DNA of 64,000 nt from Granulosicoccus sp964594905 (GCA_964594905.1 CAZQOI010000002.1:1-64000); one strand, 5' to 3'; shown: positions 52,873 through 62,151, counted from the stretch's first letter. The notes: a model not told the origin generated them from the sequence alone. A program made the numbers and translations.

Positions 52873-54174
52873 TCAAAACTGTATCCGTCGCAAGGATAGC
52901 CCAAGTGTCACTGCTCGGGCGATCATAAGCACACAATAGGCAAGCCATAGCCCGTGATTGCCCATTGCTGGAACCAGCAGTTGGGTGCTGACGAGAAACA
53001 CGGTCAAGGCTATCAACATGCCATTACGCATCGCCCTGGTGTGTGTAATGCCAGTGAAGATACCATCCAGCATAAAGCTCCAGACACCAATCAAAGGGGA
53101 CGCGACTACCCACCACAGGTAGCGATAGGCTTCCGCTTGAACGGCTTCATCACGACTGATCAGGCGTACCAATGCCTCGCCAAAGAGGCCATATATAATC
53201 GCTAGCACCATAGCCAGTATCAAGGCTGCTTCAGTGCACACTCGAATGGCGCGCTTGAAACTATCGCGGTCACGTCGGCCATAGGCGTAACCGACCAATG
53301 ATTCTGCAGCGTGAGCAAAGCCATCCAGCCAATGCGCCATCAAGTGCATGAGATGGATCAGTATTGTGTTTGCTGCAAGCACATAAGCGCCCTGTCGGCT
53401 GCTGAGGGCTGTCATCCAGTAGAAGGCAATGGTGAGGCAGGTCGTACGAATAAAAAGGTCACGACTGATCTGCCACAGCCTGAAGAATGCTGCTGGATTA
53501 AAAAAACGAGCTTTTAGATCATCCCAACGCCGAACTACAGGCGTCAGGTTTGAACGAATCAATCCGAGACCAACTACCAATGTCAGGCATTCGCTGACAA
53601 CTGTCGCAATGGCAACGCCGCGTACATGCCAGTCGGTGATTTGGTAAAGAAGAATGTTGAGTGCAATGTTGCAGAGGTTCAGCAGCAGTTGCAAAACGAG
53701 CAGACCGCGCATGCGTTGTAGCCCAATCAGAGTACCGAACACAACATAGAGCGACAAGGTGACCGGAGCGGCGTAAAGCCGAATCTGATAATAGGCATAC
53801 GTCAGCTCGGTCAAGCGCTCGCCAGAGGCCATGTAATGCATGCCAATGCGAAACCACAGTGTGCCACCGAGGACGATCAGCAAGCCGATCACAAGAGCCA
53901 CTAACAAGCCACGAGCCGTGGTCAAGGCCACGCGGTCGGTATCGTCAGCACCAAACGCCTGGGCAATCAAACCACCGGTTCCCATACGCAAGAATCCGAA
54001 CGCCCAGAAAATTGAACTGAACAGCACAGAGGCGATCGCTACAGCATTTATATAGTCAGGCGAGGCATATCGTCCCATGATAGCCGTATCGACGATACCA
54101 ACGAGGGGAACGCTGATGTTGGCGAGCATCACCGGAACGGCGAGGGCGGTTACCTGTCGATACGTAATAGTCAT
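52873..54174 (-). CDS. dinF: MATE-family transporter, DinF-like
   Basis: The 433 residues form 12 helices with the twofold MATE repeat. The first begins YRQVTALAVPVMLANISVPLVGIVDTAIMGRY, characteristic of DinF. GFLRMGTGGLIAQAFGADD and SLVGYAYGRRDRDSF are the conserved loops. It probably exports cationic or toxic compounds by sodium or proton antiport; the true substrate is unknown. It lies on the minus strand upstream of murB. The terminator of the ugd gene lies 41 bases upstream of its start, so it has a promoter of its own just downstream of that hairpin. Confidence 0.88.
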   Translation of the reverse strand: MTITYRQVTALAVPVMLANISVPLVGIVDTAIMGRYASPDYINAVAIASVLFSSIFWAFGFLRMGTGGLIAQAFGADDTDRVALTTARGLLVALVIGLLIVLGGTLWFRIGMHYMASGERLTELTYAYYQIRLYAAPVTLSLYVVFGTLIGLQRMRGLLVLQLLLNLCNIALNILLYQITDWHVRGVAIATVVSECLTLVVGLGLIRSNLTPVVRRWDDLKARFFNPAAFFRLWQISRDLFIRTTCLTIAFYWMTALSSRQGAYVLAANTILIHLMHLMAHWLDGFAHAAESLVGYAYGRRDRDSFKRAIRVCTEAALILAMVLAIIYGLFGEALVRLISRDEAVQAEAYRYLWWVVASPLIGVWSFMLDGIFTGITHTRAMRNGMLIALTVFLVSTQLLVPAMGNHGLWLAYCVLMIARAVTLGLSLRRIQF

Positions 54175-54214
54175 CTGCGCAGGATGATACGGGTAGTAAC
54201 GGCGCTACGGGCAC

Positions 54215-54244
54215 AAAAAAGGGCAGCTTGTGCTGCCCTTTTTT
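54215..54244 (-). terminator. Strong rho-independent terminator
   Basis: The stem GGGCAGC/GCTGCCC (54221-54227 and 54232-54238) has a 4-base loop and is flanked by AAAAAA and TTTTTT. It is placed 83 bases after the ugd stop on the minus strand and ends the ugd transcript; its symmetry would allow it to work in either direction. Confidence 0.9.
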
Positions 54245-54326
54245 ATTTAGTCTGCCCTCTATCGCTGTATGGCTTGCATTGCGATAGCTGGCCGTCAGGC
54301 TTTACCCGTGGTAAAGCATTTTAGCG

Positions 54327-55688
54327 TTAGCCAGTCGCCTGCAATTTCACACGGCGATCAAGTTGTGGACGACCGATGCAATCATAGACGAAGCCGGCTT
54401 CGAGCATAGTTGCAGGTTCGTACAGATTACGACCATCGATCACAACAGGCTCTTTCAAGGCTTTTTTGACAGCCGCAGTATCAATGCTGCGGAACTCACG
54501 CCACTCGGTATTGATCAGCAGGGCATCACAACCTTCAAGAGTATCCATGGCTGTACCGACAAGCTCCATGCGTTTTTCGTCTGGGTAGAAGTGACGCATT
54601 TCTTTCATGGCAACTGGGTCGTAGGCGCGGACCAGGCCGCCAGCCTCGAGAATGGCTTCGATCAAGACGCGCGCTGGCGCTTCACGAAGGTCATCGGTGT
54701 TCGGCTTGAACGATAAGCCCCAAACAGCAAAGGTCTTGCCTTTGATGTCGTTGTCGAAATGGCGCATGAGTTTTTCAAACAACACATGCTTTTGTCGATC
54801 ATTAACGCTGTCAACCGCTTGCAGTAATTCGGCGGTGTAACCATTCTCGCGTGATGTTGCGATCAAAGCTTTGACGTCTTTTGGGAAGCAAGAGCCGCCG
54901 TAACCGCAACCGGGGTAGATAAAGTGGTAACCGATTCGTGGATCAGAACCGATACCGACACGTACATCTTCAATATCAGCGCCGAGTCTGTCAGCGATGT
55001 TTGACAGTTCGTTCATGAAACTGATTTTGGTTGCCAGCAGAGAGTTGGCAGCATACTTTGTCAGTTCAGAAGACTTGCGACTCATGAAGATAAGTCGATC
55101 ACGACGGTTGCGGCAGAATGGTGCGTACAAATCTCGCATCACATCCATAGCGTGCTCGTCATCGGTACCAACCACAATACGATCAGGTTTCATAAAGTCT
55201 TCGATCGCCGCCCCTTCTTTTAAGAATTCAGGGTTGGAGATGACTGAGTAATGAATTTTTTCTTTGCGAGCATTGAGGCCTTCGCTGATCACTTGCTCGA
55301 CCATATCGCCGGTACCTACTGGCACGGTTGATTTGGTGACGACAATCTTGTCACTGTCCATACGTTCAGCGATTGTTTTTGCAACGGCTGCAACGTATTG
55401 CATGTCTGCTGAACCATCTTCATCGGGTGGTGTGCCTACAGCAATGAATTGAACTTCACTATGCGCAACAGCGCGGTCCATGTCAGTGGTGAAATCCAGT
55501 CGATTTGTTTCGACATTACGCTTGATGACATCGTCCAGGCCAGGTTCGAAGATCGGTACGATACCTTTCTTCAAATTGGCGACTTTCGTTTCGTCTACGT
55601 CGACACAAAGCACATCGTTGCCAACATCAGCGATCAAGGCACCTGTGACGAGGCCAACATACCCAGATCCGTAAATCGTTACTTTCAT
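54327..55688 (-). CDS. ugd: UDP-glucose 6-dehydrogenase
   Basis: The 453-residue NAD enzyme oxidises UDP-glucose to UDP-glucuronate. It has the Rossmann motif MKVTIYGSGYVGLVTGALIADVG, FIAVGTPPDEDGSADM, KSTVPVGTGD, and the catalytic Cys in FIYPGCGYGGSCFPKDVKAL near residue 265. The C-terminal UDP-binding domain has WGLSFKPNTDDLREAPARVLIEAI. Glucuronate is a common building block of acidic polysaccharides. It would supply a substrate for the amidotransferases and be a plausible target for the lyases of this locus, which is inference. It has its own terminator and is a single-gene unit. Confidence 0.96.
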   Translation of the reverse strand: MKVTIYGSGYVGLVTGALIADVGNDVLCVDVDETKVANLKKGIVPIFEPGLDDVIKRNVETNRLDFTTDMDRAVAHSEVQFIAVGTPPDEDGSADMQYVAAVAKTIAERMDSDKIVVTKSTVPVGTGDMVEQVISEGLNARKEKIHYSVISNPEFLKEGAAIEDFMKPDRIVVGTDDEHAMDVMRDLYAPFCRNRRDRLIFMSRKSSELTKYAANSLLATKISFMNELSNIADRLGADIEDVRVGIGSDPRIGYHFIYPGCGYGGSCFPKDVKALIATSRENGYTAELLQAVDSVNDRQKHVLFEKLMRHFDNDIKGKTFAVWGLSFKPNTDDLREAPARVLIEAILEAGGLVRAYDPVAMKEMRHFYPDEKRMELVGTAMDTLEGCDALLINTEWREFRSIDTAAVKKALKEPVVIDGRNLYEPATMLEAGFVYDCIGRPQLDRRVKLQATG

Positions 55689-55957
55689 TATTCGTCCTGT
55701 TTTGTGCGGTCAGATACCGCTTTCGCATTGCAAGGGTATTGCAAGTCGTGTTTGAGGTCAGAGGGGGCTTTTTTGGAGTTCCTCATTCATGAACCGGTAG
55801 TAGCTGGAAACATGCCATTATTAGCTATTCTTCTCGGCTTTCGCCAACTGCTGTCCGATTCGGCAGATTATAGGCGCAGCCGGCAGTGTCTGTGTTGTGT
55901 GATGGTTAACAAGCTGGTTAGGTGGCAAGCATAATCGTTGTCACAATGTGAAGCTCT

Positions 55958-55969
55958 GGGAATATTCCC
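55958..55969. other. 12-bp perfect palindrome GGGAATATTCCC
   Basis: It lies 2 bases after the stop of mnmD, in the 283-base gap to ugd. It resembles no standard terminator. It may be a binding site or chance; the rest of this gap shows no gene. Confidence 0.3.
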
Positions 55970-55971
55970 GA

Positions 55972-56712
55972 TTAGACCGGTCTTGTTGCGCTCAGAACCT
56001 CGCGTTTGCCCGGAGGTCCAGGGTGTCTATGGACAGTGAATCCGACGCCCTCCAAGCTCCTGCGCACTCTCCCTTTGGCACAATACGTGGCAAGAGTACC
56101 GCCATCGGTGTGTAAAACACTGAAAAGTCTCGATAACATCGCCTCGGTCCAACATTCGGCATTAGTGTCAGGGCTGAAGGCGTCCAGGTAGATGGCGTCA
56201 AAAGGTTTGGATTCAGTATCAGCGGGCCAGATTGGGGCTGTAGCGTCAGTCAGTGACAGGTGTAGCAAGAGGTCAGGGCTTGCGGTGCTGTGGGCGAGCT
56301 GGATAGGCGTTGTTCGTTCGGAGTGGTCGAGGTCTGCCGACTGCAATGAATCCCCGTAAAGTCTGGCTGTGAGGCGCTCTGCGAGCTCAGGGTGCTGCAG
56401 GTGCTCACCATAAGCCATTGATTTGAACGTCTCAGGATCGACGAGATCACTCTCAAACGCGTAATAATCTAGCGCTGTGCCGTGTGCGCAGGCAGTGTCT
56501 GCAGTTAGGAGAAAATTCAAACCGAGGCCAAAGCCGATTTCCAATACACGGGTGGGCAGGCCAGCAGTTAGCCTCTCGAGTACGCCAGAGCGTTCAAGAT
56601 AGACGTAACGGGATTCGGTTACCGCACCAAAACGCGAATGGTAGGTCTCGCCATAGCGCGAGGACTGGACGGTGTGCGAGGAATCCTGAGTAAGGACGAC
56701 CTCCTCAGCAAT
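55972..56712 (-). CDS. mnmD: tRNA (mnm5s2U34)-methyltransferase, stand-alone MnmD type, apparent ATT start
   Basis: The enzyme methylates nm5(s2)U to mnm5(s2)U at the tRNA wobble base. Recognised motifs are RYGETYHSRFGAVTESRYVYLE at the N-terminus, SAM loop LEIGFGLGLNFLL, and catalytic DAFSPDTNAECW. The first conserved block lies upstream of the only TTG candidate (56544), so translation must start earlier. In frame the only canonical-like codon after the upstream TGA is ATT at 56712, preceded by GGAG about 10 bases before. It overlaps the upstream gene by 8 bases. The FAD-dependent MnmC2 domain is absent, so this is the monofunctional form. Confidence 0.82.
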   Translation of the reverse strand: MAEEVVLTQDSSHTVQSSRYGETYHSRFGAVTESRYVYLERSGVLERLTAGLPTRVLEIGFGLGLNFLLTADTACAHGTALDYYAFESDLVDPETFKSMAYGEHLQHPELAERLTARLYGDSLQSADLDHSERTTPIQLAHSTASPDLLLHLSLTDATAPIWPADTESKPFDAIYLDAFSPDTNAECWTEAMLSRLFSVLHTDGGTLATYCAKGRVRRSLEGVGFTVHRHPGPPGKREVLSATRPV

Positions 56713-57703
56713 GGCGCATGCGCTCCGTCAGCGCTTCGCATCGAGCAACATAGGCTTTGGTGCTGCAAGGCATGGGGACTCGGGCGCGGGCAACCCAATT
56801 GATCAAGTCGCGTCCGGCCATCAATGTTTTGTGTGCTTCTTCCATCACATAGCGGCACTCACGTGAGCAATGCGGCTGAATCGCCAGATTGATATTGCCG
56901 AGAGACTCACCAGCGGCGACGAAGCGTGGCCAAATATCAAAGATGCAAATGTCAGACTTCATGGTTTCGCATTCATGCTTTGCGGCGATTGCATAGGTAT
57001 CGATCAGTGTCGATACGCCGCTGAATTCTGGACGTTCGGAAAACGTATTGTTCAAGGTCTCGGCCAGCGCATCGATGTTGGCCATCGTTTGCGAAACCTT
57101 GATAAAGCGCGATTCATAGTAAGCGGTAATAGGCAAGGTAAAAGCTCGAAAAGGCTCTCCCCAGAGTTCATCAATGCCTTCTTCGCCACTGTGATGCCGA
57201 ACTTGTTTGCCGAGCTCCAGTGCTTCTTTGAAGTAAGCACCGCAGGATTTCATCAGTTCATTACTGCGGCTGATAAGAACACCTTTTTCTTCGAGCTCCA
57301 CAATGGCGGTAAAGATATCAGTCGCTCGATTAAACAGAGCGCCGGCGAGCATGGCCGCATTGACCCGCTTAAGAGCAGGGTCGCGCTGGTTTTCGTAGGC
57401 CTCACGAGCCTTGTCGAGACGATCCCCCGGCGTATTGATACCTGGTTCAGTATGGTGGAAAGCCCGGCGTGTTAGATGATCGATGAGCGTCTTGCGCGAT
57501 GCCAAGGATTCATCAAGAGGTTTGTAATAGCGTACCCAGTAACCGTCGTAGTGGATGTACTCGGCACCATCACGACTGATTTTTCGTTCACCATTTGCAG
57601 CCGATTTGTCACAAATACGGCTGTCTTCCAAGGCAGAATCTGCCACCACCTGACTGCGAACTAAATTGGCAGACGAGGAGGTACTTACTTGCGCAATTCC
57701 CAT
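56705..57703 (-). CDS. Uncharacterised Cys-rich protein coupled to mnmD
   Basis: I do not recognise this 332-residue protein. It has no signal peptide or membrane helix and is mostly helical. It contains about ten Cys, clustered at the C-terminus (HECETMKSDICIF, PHCSRECRYVMEE, PCSTKAYVARCEALTERMRHC). This could bind metal or form disulfides. The N-terminal ~45 residues are low in structure. The middle includes YYKPLDESLASRKTLIDHL and WGEPFRAFTLPITAYYESRF. Its final 8 bases overlap mnmD in another frame, which suggests cotranslation. The ATG at 57703 has no clear Shine-Dalgarno; GTG six bases upstream is possible. A TATAAT box lies at 57736-57741 on this strand. Confidence 0.75.
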   Translation of the reverse strand: MGIAQVSTSSSANLVRSQVVADSALEDSRICDKSAANGERKISRDGAEYIHYDGYWVRYYKPLDESLASRKTLIDHLTRRAFHHTEPGINTPGDRLDKAREAYENQRDPALKRVNAAMLAGALFNRATDIFTAIVELEEKGVLISRSNELMKSCGAYFKEALELGKQVRHHSGEEGIDELWGEPFRAFTLPITAYYESRFIKVSQTMANIDALAETLNNTFSERPEFSGVSTLIDTYAIAAKHECETMKSDICIFDIWPRFVAAGESLGNINLAIQPHCSRECRYVMEEAHKTLMAGRDLINWVARARVPMPCSTKAYVARCEALTERMRHC

Positions 57704-58027
57704 GAACCACTGGATCTATGCTTACAGAACGGCGGATTATAACGAGATGGTCAGGTGCCGCCGCCCTGCCAAGTCACGTTTTACGTTTGCTTTGGAATTG
57801 GTTTTGGCGTTCTGGTTCTTACGGCTCAACTGCTTGTTGATGAGCTAGTTGTTCTACATGATTGTTTTTGTGACGTTTCCTATCCCATTGGCCAGTGTGC
57901 AATGTTTCGCCGCAATACGATTTGGGATTTTGTTACCACTCAACACGATGGCGTTTTGGAGATATTTCAGGTCTCATAGAGGACATTTTTTACGAACTCA
58001 CGCCCGTGTAGGCGGCTTCCAAGAACT
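57704..58027. other. 324-bp intergenic region between unknown gene and cmoB
   Basis: Open frames on the plus strand here (for example 57849-58127) extend into cmoB on the opposite strand and lack recognisable domains. The only element seen is a TATAAT on the minus strand (57736-57741) that may serve the 57703 gene. No hairpin terminator for cmoB is visible. Confidence 0.5.
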
Positions 58028-59038
58028 TCATGCCTCGGCGATGAGAATCGCGCGACAAGGGCGAGGGTGCCCCTCGATCGTCAATCTTTGGTCGGTTTGG
58101 TCCAGAGCCTCTTGCAGTGAGTGCTGAGTCATCCACGGTGTAGAGCGCTGCTCATCCAGAGTTGTCTCGGCAACAGACACCAGGCGTACATCATTGAATC
58201 CCGACTCCTGTACCCAACGGACAAGTCGTGTGGGTGTCGGTAGCTCCCAAATGTTTCGCATTGATGCATAGCGATTGTCTATGTGCAGTGATTCATCCTG
58301 TTTCTCGGATTCGTTGGGCAACACAAGCGTCTCAAGCACCAGTTCGCCACCGTGTCGAAGTGCTGCGCGGAGTTCGTCAAGGTGTTCGCTTGGTTTACGC
58401 CGGTGATAAAGCACGCCCATTGAAAACACTGTGTCGAAGCAAGCCATTGGCCTGGGCAGACTTTCCATCGTTAATGGTAAATAGTGTGTAGCCGGGTCCT
58501 GTGCATAGCGTTGCACTAGCGCAAATTGATTGATGAATAACAACCCGGGGTCTATTCCAAGTACAAGGCTTGCTCCCGCTTCACGCATGCGCCACAGGTG
58601 ATAACCGCTACCGCAACCAACATCCAGAACAACTCGTCCGTCCAACGTTTGAATGTGTTCGCTAAGGCGATCCCACTTCCAGTCGGAGCGCCATTCGGTA
58701 TCAACAGTGATGTCGTTAAAGCGAAAAGGCCCCTTTCGCCACGGCATCAGAGACTTCAGGGAAGTATGCAAACTGGATCGTTCCTGTGGGCTCATTTGTG
58801 ACGACTGAATACAAACCATTCCGTCAATAATCGATAGTGACGGTTCAACCAGTTCTGGAGCATTGTTTGCGGCTTGTCGCCAAAGAGGTAAGTATCCATG
58901 TTTCAAATCGTTGCCGCGTTCTGTGACTGCGGTGATTAGTGCTTCGCCAAAAGGCTCTAATACAGTGTTACGAATACGCGAGGAGAAAGCTGCGGCATCC
59001 AGCTGGTAGCATCGTTCATCGATAGTGGCGTCATTCAT
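58028..59038 (-). CDS. cmoB: tRNA uridine(34) 5-carboxymethylation enzyme CmoB
   Basis: CmoB transfers the carboxymethyl group from carboxy-SAM to 5-hydroxyuridine-34 of tRNA, giving cmo5U. The 336 residues contain LMPWRKGPFRFNDITVDTEWRSDWKWDRL, the SAM-binding VVLDVGCGSGYHLWRMREAGA, GIDPGLLFINQFALVQRY and FSMGVLYHRRKPSEHLDELR, all typical of CmoB. It follows cmoA by 8 bases. The pair is a gammaproteobacterial marker. It starts at ATG 59038. Confidence 0.96.
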   Translation of the reverse strand: MNDATIDERCYQLDAAAFSSRIRNTVLEPFGEALITAVTERGNDLKHGYLPLWRQAANNAPELVEPSLSIIDGMVCIQSSQMSPQERSSLHTSLKSLMPWRKGPFRFNDITVDTEWRSDWKWDRLSEHIQTLDGRVVLDVGCGSGYHLWRMREAGASLVLGIDPGLLFINQFALVQRYAQDPATHYLPLTMESLPRPMACFDTVFSMGVLYHRRKPSEHLDELRAALRHGGELVLETLVLPNESEKQDESLHIDNRYASMRNIWELPTPTRLVRWVQESGFNDVRLVSVAETTLDEQRSTPWMTQHSLQEALDQTDQRLTIEGHPRPCRAILIAEA

Positions 59039-59046
59039 TGTCGCGT

Positions 59047-59841
59047 TTAATCTGTACCTTTAATCGCAATAATTGAGGCGAAATTAAAACACTGGAACCA
59101 GACACTGGCGTGTGAGAAACCAGCATCTTGTAATCGTTGTTGATGTGTATGTAGCGTATCGGGGACCAATACGTTTTCCAGGGCGTTACGTTTCTGGCTT
59201 ATCTCAAGGTCTGAATAACCATTGACACTCTTGAACGCGTGATACATGTTTACGTGCAACTCGTTGACGACCGGATCATCAAGCAAAACCTTCTCTGACA
59301 AAATAAGCGCTCCACCGGGCAGCAAACTGTCAGCAATTTTTTTAACAAGCTTGGCGCGTGCGCTGGGCGCGATGAATTGCAGGGTAAAATTCATCGCAAC
59401 CACTGATGCATTCTCCAAAGGGAATTCAGCCAGATCGGCTTCGTGTACCTGGATAGGAATATGACTATTGCTTTTATTGGTATCGAGCTCAATGACCTTG
59501 CGACTCTCTTTAACCATCGCTGGTGAATTATCAATTGCATGGATCTCGATGCCACGCTCGGCGTCTTGATTGTCCGCAGCGGTTGCTCTTTTATCAGCCA
59601 GAGCTGCGCGAAACGCAATTGCTGTAGCACCGAGTGATGACCCAAGGTCATACATTCGCGTGCCCGCCCGGGCATAACGTCGGGCCAGCAGTCCAGATTG
59701 AGTGATGATTGACTCATACCCGGGAACTGAACGCCGCAGCATGTCCGGGAAAACGTCGACAACTGCCTGGTTGAACTTGAACGGAGCTGCTTCGCCGATG
59801 GGCGAGGCGAACAAGGAATCGCGATCTGGGTCTGTGCTCAT
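59047..59841 (-). CDS. cmoA: Carboxy-S-adenosyl-L-methionine synthase CmoA
   Basis: CmoA converts SAM and prephenate to carboxy-SAM, the donor used by CmoB. The 264 residues begin DSLFASPIGEAAPFKFNQAVVDVFPDMLRRSVPGYESII. They have the methyltransferase glycine loop MYDLGSSLGATAIAFRAA, IHAIDNSPAMVKES, and MNFTLQFI. The tail (SVWFQCFNFASIIAIK) is typical. It heads the cmoA-cmoB operon. A TATAAT at 59845-59850 lies in the 30-base gap to azlC and could belong to the azlC promoter on the plus strand. Confidence 0.96.
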   Translation of the reverse strand: MSTDPDRDSLFASPIGEAAPFKFNQAVVDVFPDMLRRSVPGYESIITQSGLLARRYARAGTRMYDLGSSLGATAIAFRAALADKRATAADNQDAERGIEIHAIDNSPAMVKESRKVIELDTNKSNSHIPIQVHEADLAEFPLENASVVAMNFTLQFIAPSARAKLVKKIADSLLPGGALILSEKVLLDDPVVNELHVNMYHAFKSVNGYSDLEISQKRNALENVLVPDTLHTHQQRLQDAGFSHASVWFQCFNFASIIAIKGTD

Positions 59842-59871
59842 GCGTATAATTTAACCGATGAGTGGACAATC

Positions 59872-60621
59872 ATGAGCGTTTCTGTTCGAGAACCTGTCGC
59901 GGCACGACGTGAGGAGTTTTTCTCAGGTGTGCGCGATACCTTTCCGTTAATAGTTGGCGCTATTCCGTTTGGCATTATATTCGGTGCGCTTGCCGTGTCT
60001 GCTGGTTTATCAGTTCCGGCAGCTGTCGCGATGAGTTTGATCGTCTTTGCTGGGTCGGCCCAGTTTATCGCCGCCGGTCTCGTGTCGCAGGGAGCGGGGG
60101 TGTTGATCATCGTTCTGACAACCTTTGTTGTGAACTTACGCCATGGATTGTATGCCGCATCGTTGGGACCTTATTTACGTGGGCTGTCACAACGCTGGTT
60201 AGTGCCTCTGGGATTCTGGCTCACTGATGAAGCATATGCCGTGGTTATTCAGCGTTACGAACGCGCCGATGCATCACCCCACAAGCATTGGTACTACTTA
60301 GGCTCATGTGTGTTCATGTACGTGAACTGGCAGATCTGCACATTGATCGGCATAGTGGCCGGGACTCGTTTGCAAGGGATTAGTGATTGGGGTCTTGAGT
60401 TCGCGCTGGTGGTGACCTTTATCGGTATTGTTGTGCCTCTGTTGACAACCTTTCCGATGCTGCTTGCCTCGCTTGTCGCTGGTGGCGTCGCCTTATGGTT
60501 TCGTGAATTGCCGAATCAGCTTGGTTTGATGTTGGGCGCCTTGGCTGGAATTGCAGCGGGTTACCTTTTAAGCGCTCGTTCGCTTGAAGTTAACGACAGT
60601 TCTGTAGAGAGTGAGCAATGA
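59872..60621 (+). CDS. azlC: AzlC-family branched-chain amino acid exporter, large subunit
   Basis: The 249-residue membrane protein belongs to the LIV-E family. Conserved stretches are FPLIVGAIPFGIIFGALAVSAGLS, MSLIVFAGSAQFIAAGL, VNLRHGLYAASLGPYL and WLTDEAYAVVIQRY. It works with the small AzlD protein to export branched-chain or related amino acids. It starts 30 bases from the divergent cmoA and its stop overlaps the azlD start (ATGA). Confidence 0.9.
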   Translation: MSVSVREPVAARREEFFSGVRDTFPLIVGAIPFGIIFGALAVSAGLSVPAAVAMSLIVFAGSAQFIAAGLVSQGAGVLIIVLTTFVVNLRHGLYAASLGPYLRGLSQRWLVPLGFWLTDEAYAVVIQRYERADASPHKHWYYLGSCVFMYVNWQICTLIGIVAGTRLQGISDWGLEFALVVTFIGIVVPLLTTFPMLLASLVAGGVALWFRELPNQLGLMLGALAGIAAGYLLSARSLEVNDSSVESEQ

Positions 60622-60947
60622 GCGCGATAGAAGAATTTTTGCTGATTTTCGGCATGATGATCGTGACCTTCGGTGTGCGTTATCCGATACTGGCGTTAAG
60701 TGGTCGTTATCAGTTGCCAGAACCGATTGAACGCGCTTTGCGGTTTGTACCAGTCGCGGTATTGACAGCATTCGTGGTACCGATCCTCGTTGCACCAACG
60801 GGTGAGATAGCGGTTTCAATCGATAACGAGTATCTGGTAGCTGGTGTCGCGTCAATCCTGGTTGCCTGGTTTGTTCGTCATTTGCTAACCACCATTGTGC
60901 TCGGCATGACACTTTTCCTGATACTACGATTTGTGCTGTCTGCCTGA
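60618..60947 (+). CDS. azlD: AzlD-family branched-chain amino acid exporter, small subunit
   Basis: The 109 residues form four helices. FGMMIVTFGVRYPILALSGRYQLPEPIERALRFVPVAVLTAFVVPIL is the AzlD pattern. It overlaps azlC by 4 bases. It ends 79 bases before the DAHP synthase stop on the other strand, with only a weak hairpin (GCTCC-AAGATC-GGAGC near 61000) between. Confidence 0.88.
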   Translation: MSAIEEFLLIFGMMIVTFGVRYPILALSGRYQLPEPIERALRFVPVAVLTAFVVPILVAPTGEIAVSIDNEYLVAGVASILVAWFVRHLLTTIVLGMTLFLILRFVLSA

Positions 60948-61026
60948 TCCCAGAATTCAGTAGTAACAGGCAATTTGTATGGCTGCTAAAGGTCCAAGAC
61001 TAATGCTCCAAGATCGGAGCCAATGA

Positions 61027-62109
61027 TTAGCCCGGAAAACGAGACGCGAGAGTGCCATGTAACTCGTTGATCAATGCTTCTGTGGTTTCCCAATTGATGC
61101 AAGCATCGGTAACCGATACGCCGTATTCCAAATTCGCAGGATCCACGAGCTTTTGATTACCAGCGTTCAGATGTGATTCGAGCATGATGCCAATGATGGA
61201 GTCGTTTCCAGCGGCCAGTTGCTCGGCCACATTTTGCGTAACCAGACGTTGTCTCTCGTGATCTTTGTTGGCGTTGGCGTGTGTGCAGTCAATCATGATT
61301 CTTTTTGGTAAACCTGCTTGCTTTAACGCTTCTTCGGTTAGCGCAACGTTGACAGAGTCATAGTTGGGTTCTCGGCCACCGCGTAGAATGATATGACCGT
61401 AAGCATTGCCGCTGGTATTCAACACGGTGACCTGGCCATCAACGTTGATTCCCAAAAAGGCATGCGGATTGGCGGCTGATTGCATGGCATTGATGGCAAC
61501 ATCAAGATTACCGTCGGTTCCGTTCTTGAAGCCTACTGCGGTTGACAGTCCACTGGCCATTTCCCGATGAGTCTGGGATTCCGTTGTGCGTGCACCAATA
61601 GCTGCCCAACTGAAAAGATCGGACAAGTATTGCGGACTGATTGGATCAAGTGCTTCAGTGCCTGTGGGGATGCCATTCTCGGCAAGCCACACGAGCAGCT
61701 CGCGGGCATGGGCAAGTCCAGTATCTATATCGAAACTGCCGTCGAGGTGCGGATCATTGATCAAACCCTTCCAGCCAACAGTTGTGCGGGGCTTTTCAAA
61801 ATAGACACGCATCACGAGGTTGATGCGCTCGGAAACAGCAGCGCGCAATTCCTTGAAACGCATTGCGTATTCTTTGGCTGCGTCAAGATCGTGAATTGAG
61901 CAGGGGCCAACCACGGCCAAGAGACGGTTGTCGCGCTGATCGAGAATCGCTTCTATTTCTGCACGGCCTAATTCGATGGTTTGAGTTGCATCCTCTGAGC
62001 GTGGAAAACGCCTGCGAAGCTCAGCCGGTGACACCAGAGTTTTCTCTGCAACGATTTTGGTATTGGAAAGCGGTCGGTTAAGCGTGCTGACCGTATTACT
62101 TGAAGACAT
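61027..62109 (-). CDS. 3-deoxy-7-phosphoheptulonate synthase (class I DAHP synthase)
   Basis: The 360 residues condense phosphoenolpyruvate and erythrose-4-phosphate, the first step of the shikimate pathway. Motifs include LLAVVGPCSIHDLDAAKEYA, MRVYFEKPRTTVGWKGLINDP, AIGARTTESQTHREMASGL, FKNGTDGNLDVA, ILRGGREPNYDSV and IDCTHANANKDHERQ. They identify the AroF/AroG/AroH group. Which amino acid inhibits it cannot be decided confidently from the sequence. It lies 42 bases downstream of rnd on the same strand and may be cotranscribed with it. Confidence 0.94.
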   Translation of the reverse strand: MSSSNTVSTLNRPLSNTKIVAEKTLVSPAELRRRFPRSEDATQTIELGRAEIEAILDQRDNRLLAVVGPCSIHDLDAAKEYAMRFKELRAAVSERINLVMRVYFEKPRTTVGWKGLINDPHLDGSFDIDTGLAHARELLVWLAENGIPTGTEALDPISPQYLSDLFSWAAIGARTTESQTHREMASGLSTAVGFKNGTDGNLDVAINAMQSAANPHAFLGINVDGQVTVLNTSGNAYGHIILRGGREPNYDSVNVALTEEALKQAGLPKRIMIDCTHANANKDHERQRLVTQNVAEQLAAGNDSIIGIMLESHLNAGNQKLVDPANLEYGVSVTDACINWETTEALINELHGTLASRFPG

Positions 62110-62151
62110 GGAGAAATACCGAGACTTGGCTGATGACAGTGGCGGTGTAGG

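Noticed and set aside
57849..58127. 92-codon plus-strand open frame between the unknown gene and cmoB
   Set aside because: It runs into cmoB on the opposite strand and shows no recognisable domain.
60995..61022. Hairpin GCTCC-AAGATC-GGAGC as terminator of azlCD
   Set aside because: The stem is only five base pairs and no T-run follows on either strand.
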